A program made the position numbers and the translations under genes. Positions 56,796 to 64,000 of a stretch of DNA of 64,000 nucleotides are shown piece by piece. Numbering within the stretch: position 1 is the stretch's first letter; each line of letters begins with the position of its first letter. This DNA comes from Marsupella aquatica. Taxonomy: Eukaryota; Marchantiophyta. The notes below the pieces were generated by a model, which was not told where the DNA came from, made no database searches, and was given only the letters and a program-made list of their open reading frames with translations. The stretch is taken from NCBI GenBank assembly GCA_973895155.1, contig OZ316895.1, forward strand, positions 11,656,001 through 11,720,000. The letters run 5' to 3'.

Positions 56796-58084
56796 TTCCA
56801 TCTTTTTATGAAGTGATAGTCTTTTGAATTTGAAGGGCCCAAAAAGTAAAGAAACTGACCAAAGAGAAGGTATAAACCAAAATAGAATTATATTTTCGGA
56901 CCCCACTAGAGGTCCCTTCCAAAATTCCTGGCACCACAGCGTGCCATGTCAACAACAACCGCAACAAACAAGACTCTTCGGTTTGGTGAATCAAACTTAT
57001 AGTTTTCATTCGTGTTTGTGTCAATTTGGGTGTAAATTTTGGGACGCCGTGCCGTAAAAAGAAAAGTAAAAACATTGGAAATGCAAAGAGCAAGACGGTT
57101 AAAACTGTCACAATGTAACCGTTTTAGTTACATTTCCAATTTTAAAACTTAAATTCAAAGAATTATAAAAAGTATTTTTCATATAATAAATAATGACTAA
57201 TAACTAACTTGATAACTTCCTTGTTAAACCGCAACTCCCGGTATGTAAGGACCTCTCGTATTGTACGGCATTAATGCTGGGAAGAGCACATAGAAACCCA
57301 GGATCGAGGAGGAGGAATGGCTGGAATCTTGAAAGTTTATCGAATTTTATACTCAAAACTATTTACTCATTCTCAAAACAAAAAATACCCAGTCGTAGAT
57401 CTCATTGAGATCTTTCTTTTGCACCCTAGATCGCCTTCTAACATGGATGAATAAGATTTCTAGAGGCATTACAAAATGGATGACAAAGATCTTAAAATCA
57501 ACAAAATCGACGGCTAGGAAGGTTTGGATTGGTTTAATTTTTCATTTGAAAAATATTAACCCATTTGCAAAACGGACAGAACCCATCCATAGATCTATTT
57601 GAGATCTTTCTTTTGAGCCATAGATTGGCCATTATGATAGACGGACGAGATTTCCAAAGATAAGAAATGGAGATGGCTCAGATCGACTCTTCCCCCTAAT
57701 TTTATTAGCCAAGGGGTCCACGAACTAATTAGTTTGAAGGAGAGAGTGACATGTTTTCCAAGCAAGAAATAAAGGAGAGTGCCAATGCAGGATAATCAAG
57801 TACTTTATGGATCATCTATGCATAGTACCATCCATGCATGGAAAATACTCCTCTCCATGCCTATACATTCATATCAAGTACCCCCAAGATAATGTGTCAT
57901 ACGAGGAGTTTAATTGATTACAAAGATTACATAATGTAATAGAAAAACAAAAGTAGTGAAAAAAGAGGGAAAAAGGGGGGGCAGGCTGTTTAAGAATTAA
58001 AATTAATTAACAAAACAGAAAAATACAAAGGCAAAAGTCATTCTTACCTGGTGGTACTTTGTGGTTGCTGTCGCACTATTTTTG
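56796..58084. other. AT-rich DNA without a supportable gene; one direct repeat pair
   Basis: Segments 57388-57480 and 57586-57668 are diverged copies (GTAGATCTCATTGAGATCTTTCTTTTG versus ATAGATCTATTTGAGATCTTTCTTTTG, then ATGGATGA/GACGGACGA-AGATTTC). No known domain was found. Confidence 0.5.
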
Positions 58085-58730
58085 TGCCATGACATCTTAT
58101 TCTAGATAACATTTTTTGCATAATAAGATATTTTTAGCAAACAAATATTTTACTCAATGATATATTTTGCACTATGATATTTTTACAAAGAACATCTTTA
58201 GTGTAATGTCATCTATTCCCACATCTATTATGCATTTACATCTTTTGCCAAACGATATATATTATTACTTAGACATCTTTTGCTCAATGATGTCTTTTAC
58301 TTAACCATCTTTTGAGCAACAACATATTTTATTATATACATTTTTTGTACAACATCTTTTACTTAACAACATCTTTAACTAGCAAGATTTTTTTACTTGA
58401 CAACATCTTGGACATAACAACATTATTGGCATCACAACATCTTTTTATTTGATGACATATTTATTACTTTACAACATCTTTGGTAACAAACCTTCTTTTA
58501 TTTTACAATATCTTTGACATCATGACATCTTTCACACAACGAAATATTTTTACTTGACTACATCTTTGGTGACACAACTTCTTTTTTCTGAATGACAGCT
58601 TTTTACTTCACTACATTTTTGGCGAGAAGACCTAATTTTTCCTGACTACATCTTTTACATAACAACATCTTTGGTGACGTACACAACTTCTTTGTTCTTA
58701 ATGACATCTTTTGTGTAACTTACGGGTATT
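58085..58730 (+). repeat. Degenerate ACATCTTTT array
   Basis: Some 30 loosely spaced copies of (A/T)CATCTTTT(A/G/T)C(T/A)(T/C)AAC(A/G)AC lie about 18-25 bp apart over about 650 bp. The phase drifts and no long unit is conserved. The reverse complement pattern is at 39150-39790. Confidence 0.75.
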
Positions 58731-60223
58731 GAGCTAGTTTTCAATAAAAGTTAAGTCACCCACAGCATTGTAGCCAAGTAGATAAGTTAGTTTGTAAGAA
58801 GACCCTACTCAAACCATCCCTGTACTCACCCTTGTACCTTCTTAAAACGCTCCAATCATCTACTCTAGATGAATTCAAATTTGTTTTCCAAGTGGCACTT
58901 GCTATTTTCATTGAAAATCCACTTCATGAGGACCAAGATTTACTCTCTCCAAACCTGAACTTGTACTTCTCTCTTTCGGTGAACTTTTACTAACATCTCA
59001 GTTTTTTATTATCAAACACAAACAAGAATTGCCACTCATCAACTAGGATGAATGAATTGCAAAAGCAGAGGAACAGGAGACAAACAAGGAATTTGAGATT
59101 GTTTTTCTTTTCTTGAATTCTCAAAGGGGACACTGCCTTGATCAAAGCTGTAAAAACTGGCTTGCAGCAGGGAAAACCTCTAGTTTGTAATTTTGTAATC
59201 TTTTATATAATTCTTTTATAAAATACCACCCGTGTCTTCACTTAACACATTCAATTTTGTCTTCACTTAACGCATTCAATTTGCACCATTCAATTTGCAC
59301 GCGACTGTGCGAAACAGGTTATGGGCGACCAAAGACAAACAAGAGTAGAACCCTTTGATCAGGAATTCAATTTGAGATGTACTGGGCACAAATCATCCCT
59401 GGTACCTGAGTTAGACCACCAGACCCCACTTAGATTGTCAGGAATTAATTGAGAATGTAATTGAATGAAGGAGACTAGATTAACTACAGGAGCTAGACCA
59501 ATCAAACCATCTAATTTTGCAGTTCATAACTATGATAGAGCCATACTTCCCCTTTGAATAAGGAGCATAATGAGGATGGACAACATTAAACTAAACTGAG
59601 AATGCCAACCTTTGTTTTTCAATTGACATCCTCAATCTCGAACCTTTTTACAGTCATACACATAAAATATACGACAGAGAAATCAAAATTATGTGTGGTT
59701 ACAACTAACATCACTACACTCTTCCCCCACATCCTCCACCATGGTGGTATAACATGAACAAAAAGTGGATAAGTTTGTGGGGAACAATAAATAATGTAAT
59801 AATGACAAATACATTTATATTCCATTTGTAACAAGGAGGAGACACTCTTGAAAGTTCTTGACCATGTTACAAAGACTAATTTCATATACAAAGACCAAAG
59901 CTTGTATTGAGGCTAATAAATATTGTGGGCAAGTGACAAAGCTTGGGGCAGTTCGTGTTCCATGGGTCCCGTCTGACTTGTGTATTGGGTAAAGTTCTTC
60001 CTCAAAGCAAACATTCCAGGAGGCAAGCACGGTGCAGCCCATAAGCTCTTGGTTGGGAGCCAAGGTTGACTCCTGCAAGTACACTTTGTAACACTCACGC
60101 AACTGAAGCAAGGTACATTGAAAAAGCTAATTATAATTTGAAAAAAGGTCTCTAGGGAAAAAGGTGTGCAACTTGGAGTACAAATGTAGGCTCAAAGCTC
60201 AATAATGGTAGTCAAGCCCTATT
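58731..60223. other. No supportable gene
   Basis: Tandem TCTTCACTTAACACATTCAATTT / TCTTCACTTAACGCATTCAATTT at 59234-59282. The minus-strand frame 59815-60111 has no recognised domain. Confidence 0.4.
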
Positions 60224-60252
60224 GTCCTCACTTATTTTCTTTCAACCCATCA

Positions 60253-60589
60253 CTCACTAATAAGTATAGGGGTCTTTTCATTGGATTAAGTGGAAGACTC
60301 AAAAAACATATGAAAGAACATTAGGGAATTATAAGCAACTATAAGGGATGAGTATTTAAACCAAATCCCTAATGTTCTTTCATATGTTTTTTGAGTCTTC
60401 CACTTAATCCAATGAAAAGACCCCTATACTTATTAGTGAGACTCAAAAAACATATGAAAGAACTATAAGGGATTAGGGATTTGGTTTAAATAACATCGTC
60501 TAGTTGCTTATAATTCTCATATGAAAGAACATATGAAAGAACATTAGGGAGAATTATAAGCAACTAGACGATGTTATTTAAACCAAATC
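60253..60589. repeat. Two adjacent perfect hairpins
   Basis: Hairpin 1: arms 60253-60327 and 60366-60440, 75 bp, apparently perfect, 38-bp loop. Hairpin 2: arms 60478-60518 and 60549-60589, 41 bp, perfect, 30-bp loop. Parts of arm 1 (CATATGAAAGAACATTAGGG) recur in the loop of hairpin 2, and parts of arm 2 (TTATAAGCAACTA) recur in the loop of hairpin 1. Confidence 0.9.
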
Positions 60590-60824
60590 TAGAAATATTT
60601 AGAATACTCCATAAAGTACGTATAGAAAATAGTATCAACAACTTTTTCTTAGTTTTTAGCATGTTTATTACTCAAAATTTTTGCATGTGATATCATAAGC
60701 CCCTTAGAGTGGGTCCCCAAAGCTAAGGGCCCTCAATCCAAGGGGTGTCCCATATCACGCGCAAAGTTTTGGGGGAATAAACACCCTAAAACTTAGGTCA
60801 ATTAAGTTGTTTTTAAGAATTTGT

Positions 60825-61188
60825 TGTTAGGATATATCTCTAGTATAACCTATATACTTCCATAGTACTAGATAGACTTCAGTAAACTAGGATAACACTA
60901 GTTTGAGTTTGAGGTTCCCATGGACCATGGGAGGGGGTATACTCAAGGGGAACACAAACTTGTGCTCACACTTGAAGGTTCACTCTAGAGTAGAGAGAGT
61001 GAGAGAGTGAGAGGAGGAGCTCTAGCACATTGGCTATGCCGGGTGTAACCCTTTTGCATTACTAGATTTCTACGAGGCTTGTGGACATAAACCAAACGGG
61101 GTGAACCACGTACTTTTAGTGTCGGAGTATGGATGAATGTTCACACATGTTGATGCTGTCTCATACGGTCTAGATTTATTTCCCAACA
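60825..61188 (+). mobile_element. Solo-LTR-like copy 2
   Basis: It runs from TGTTAGGATATATCTCTAGTA to TTATTTCCCAACA (364 bp). It is collinear with 39791-40211 over the CCATGGACCATGGGAGG, GGGGAACACAAACTTG and GAGGAGCTCTAGC blocks. The flanks TTTGT and TTTTT are near but not exact as a target duplication. No primer-binding site follows. Confidence 0.62.
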
Positions 61189-61389
61189 TTTTTACCCTTG
61201 ACTTAAGGAAATATTCTTGGAATATTACCAAATTTGGTTTTTACAAACCCTATGATTCTGATAATTCTCAAAATTGGATTAAAATAACCCTAATGTTCTT
61301 CAACAAAAATTTAAATGTCTTTTACTAAACCCAATAAAACCCCCTATACTTATTCGCCTATGATGGGTTGGAAAAAAAGAAGTGAGGAC

Positions 61390-64000
61390 CCCTGGCCCCC
61401 AAGAGTAATGCTTAGTTGGCATTTAGACTAAGTACTATAGAAATGAGGGACTTTTAATATGTATTACAAAGGAGAATGAAAGAAGTTGCACAATATTTCG
61501 AATCTCAAGTAAGAGCTCAAGCTCCCGCTTAAGCAAGGTGTGTGAAATTGTGGTGCCAGTTTTTGTATTCAAAACTAAGACATGATGTCATACTCGGAGA
61601 GATCTTTAGTGACTTCCATACTAAAGAAATCTGTTCCTTTTCAAAAGGTTAATTTCTTGGAAGCTAGCTCAATGTGAGCGATGGGCGGAGCTGTGCAAGC
61701 TCATGTGGGTGACTAGGCGGTTTGGGCTCAGCCTGGCCATTTTGTGGGGGATCTTAGTTTGTCAAATTTCTGTGGGGTGAACATCGTTGTGAAGGGCGTG
61801 CAGAGATATTTGGTATGAACTAAGATGCAAGGACAACAAGTGATGTTGAGTGGGAATGTTGTCGAGCATAAGTGAGATGGCCAGGGATTCGGATGCTATG
61901 GGGAGCTGGCCTGGTATTTGGATTTCAAGGAGTGTGCAGGGTGGGAGAGTGATCAGCGGGTTGGGTGTCCATCTTATGGTTAGGAAAATATGTCATAATC
62001 CAATGGCCGTGGAGACTTCCTACCAGACTGAAATCTTAATTGTAGACAGACCATGAGAAATGAATGAATACAATTTATTGCATATTATATTATCAAAGAT
62101 ATTATTTAGTGGCTTCGCTTGGGCTCTTTGCATGTTGGGGTGTTGCCTGACTGTGTACTTTGTGTCTTGTGGGTGTCCTTGGTCCATGGGATGCACCCAA
62201 AATTAATATAAAGTCAAAAATTGAACATCACTAGTGACTTTGGTGAGTAACTAAGATGTTACAGCTATGGTGATAGCTTCGGAAATAATCTTCCCATCCT
62301 TGTTTTTGTTCACCCTCATTTTAGTTTTGTCTTTATTTAAAATCAATATCAATTTTGTCTATCCTCAATTAAAGTTTTTTAATTGAGACTTATGATCACT
62401 TTTGTCTGAGTGTGTTAAGGGTTACGGTCTAGAGGCTTCACTCTGGACCCTAGGCCCCTTTAGAGTAGACTTTATTTGTGCTTTTATAGTAAAATGGTGG
62501 TTTGTGGGAGCAAGAGGTTATATGTTTTCCTCTAAGTTTGTGCACGTTGCTTGAAAGAAAAAGTGACCTTGTACAGTAGATCACAAAAAGGCTCATTGGC
62601 AAGATGATGTAGCAGTGGGTGCATGTATCCCACTTGTCGAGTGCAAATAAAGTTTCTGATCTCAAAAATAAAAAATGAAGTAGTAAGAATAGAATTTGAA
62701 TTCGAAACATGGAAGAATTTAACAAATGCAAACTTTAATGCATTATTTCCCTGGTTGAGCAAGATGTCAAGAGTTTGTGTAACTTATTCTGTAATCTCTC
62801 TATTGTTGGAATAATTAGGTTTAATTGATAGAAATTGATGAATTTAAACTCTGAGTTACTGTGTTTTTTGGCAATTAGAAAAAATATTAGAATCCAGATT
62901 TTCAAAATATTTTAACCATTTTGATATGGAGACTGATTTCTCAATGTACACGGGTGTTGAAAGTTAAAAAATGAAATCTAGAGACTCTTTGTTTGTTGGG
63001 TTGGGTCTGAAAGCAATATTTTAGAAACGTTTTGCGCAAGCTTTGTGTGAACTGTGAAACTGTGAGACGAGGTGTTGTAAGTGGCAGAGTAGCCTTGCTG
63101 CTACGATCCACTGAGATTTGGTCTCTGTCCCAACGATTTGTCCTAAAAATATTTAAAAATAAAAAATTAGATTATCAAGGTCAACCTGGATCTTTATAGC
63201 CCTCACGATCCCTTCCCTGGTTCCAGCCTAGCACAACAGGGATTGGCAACATAGATGGGTGCTGATGAAGATACTTTCCATGATCCCTTGATAGAGAAGA
63301 GCATTTACGCTTTGACTTAGTTTAGGCACCCACCTCCTGCCCATAGCCAAAAGAACCAATTCCTAGGACCAGGCCAACACCACAACTAAAGCATACACAA
63401 AGCAATTCTACATGCATGTTGAGGAAATTGGCTTTGGGTGAGTGGTGGATGTATCTTCTGAAGCTTTGACAAGAAAGCCAAAATGGTGATGGGTAGTACA
63501 TAGCCATTGGCCTGCCCCAGCCACGCCATGGACTTGTGCAGGTGTTGGAGGCCATCTTCTAAGATTTGTCTTTTCTAAGACAGTGGCAGCACATACCTGT
63601 CTTTTCATGCTCTTCCATAGTCCTTGTTGACCATGTACTACAATTGTTTTTGGGGTACTAGATGTCACCATGATGCCTTCCCAAACTGAGTGGTGTCATG
63701 TTAGTTTTGGGTGTTTGCCAGCTATAATCCAGAAATGAGGATAGAAGAACAAGGGAAGGGCAAGGAGGGGAAGCAGAGGGGAATGTTCCATGAATAGTCA
63801 AACAAGCTATTTTCCAATAGCCCTTTGTTACTTCGGAGCAATCCTGAAATTAATTTGTACTCAAGAGTGGATGGGCAACAGAGCCTTCCACTGAGGTTTT
63901 GATGCCCTCAACTCTTTAAGGGCTAACGGAATAGAATAGTGCCCAAAAGAAGAGCAGAAAGTCAAACAAGGGCAAAAAAGGGAAGTGGAAGGATATATTT
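61390..64000. other. No supportable gene to the window end
   Basis: Short open frames on both strands lack domains. The minus frames at 63322-63671 may belong to a longer gene outside the window, but nothing shows it. No tRNA, LTR pair or terminal repeat was seen. Confidence 0.35.

Larger units (their letters stand above)
60224..61389. repeat. Large imperfect fold-back, about 1.17 kb, enclosing solo-LTR-like copy 2
   Basis: The segment 60224-60330 (GTCCTCACTTATTTTCTTTC start, CAACCCATCA, AATAAGTATAGGGG, GAACATTAGGG) is matched in inverted orientation, with mismatches, by 61285-61389. The solo-LTR-like copy and the hairpins lie between the arms. Confidence 0.6.

Noticed and set aside
58085-58730. 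CRISPR-like array
   Set aside because: The spacing and the repeat are irregular, the unit is degenerate and the context is a plant nuclear genome.

Overview
The window looks like nuclear DNA of a land plant. It has spliced genes with GT-AG introns, plant-type CACTA (En/Spm) transposons, a Ty1/copia remnant, two rearranged chloroplast gene pieces (rps11, petB) and one intact host gene of the plant MOS1/BAT2 family. The chloroplast pieces look more like those of seed-free plants than of flowering plants, but this is from memory and the species is not determined. There is one assembly gap of exactly 100 N at 11858-11957.

Bases 1-25390 are transposon territory. Two related, full-size CACTA elements lie in the same orientation, and I read one as nested in the other. 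The outer one (here 'B') carries an EDM2-like PHD-finger gene, a double-BRCT gene, a TnpD transposase (three exons, with an in-frame stop near the N-terminus) and a TnpA-like gene. The inner one ('A') carries its own EDM2-like PHD gene, an uninterrupted TnpD and a complete ten-exon TnpA-like gene. A ends at 22340 with the terminal motif CACTAGTAGAAAACAATG (reverse complement). B ends at 25390 with CACTAGAAGAATCCGAGG (reverse complement). A sits in an intron of B's TnpA gene: the first exons (11223-11857) lie left of A, the remaining four (22441-24535) lie right of it, and the exon phases match those of A's intact copy. The 5' end of A is probably in the N gap. The 5' end of B is not visible and may lie left of the window. 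Each element ends in its own array of subterminal motifs.

B's 3' end lies inside a copia gag gene on the minus strand. Its primer-binding site and 5' LTR (26890-27212) follow to the right. From 27 to 44 kb there is repeat-rich DNA with small tandem repeats, fold-backs and one solo-LTR-like copy, and no gene I can support. A long MOS1-like gene (BAT2 N-terminal domain, about 2038 residues in the proposed model) occupies 54130 down to 44778 on the minus strand. Its promoter side is full of microsatellites. It is followed by a roughly 150-bp satellite array with the plastid-derived pieces inserted in it, then by AT-rich DNA with a degenerate ATCTTTT array, a double hairpin and a second solo-LTR-like copy.

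The possibly undescribed system is the transposons' cargo: a chromatin-reader-like EDM2 PHD module in both elements and a polymerase-lambda-style tandem BRCT protein in one. In Arabidopsis, EDM2 helps genes with heterochromatic transposons in their introns to be transcribed in full length. Here a transposon carrying such a module is itself lodged in an intron of its relative's TnpA gene. An anti-silencing role for the PHD protein and a repair role for the BRCT protein are inferences.
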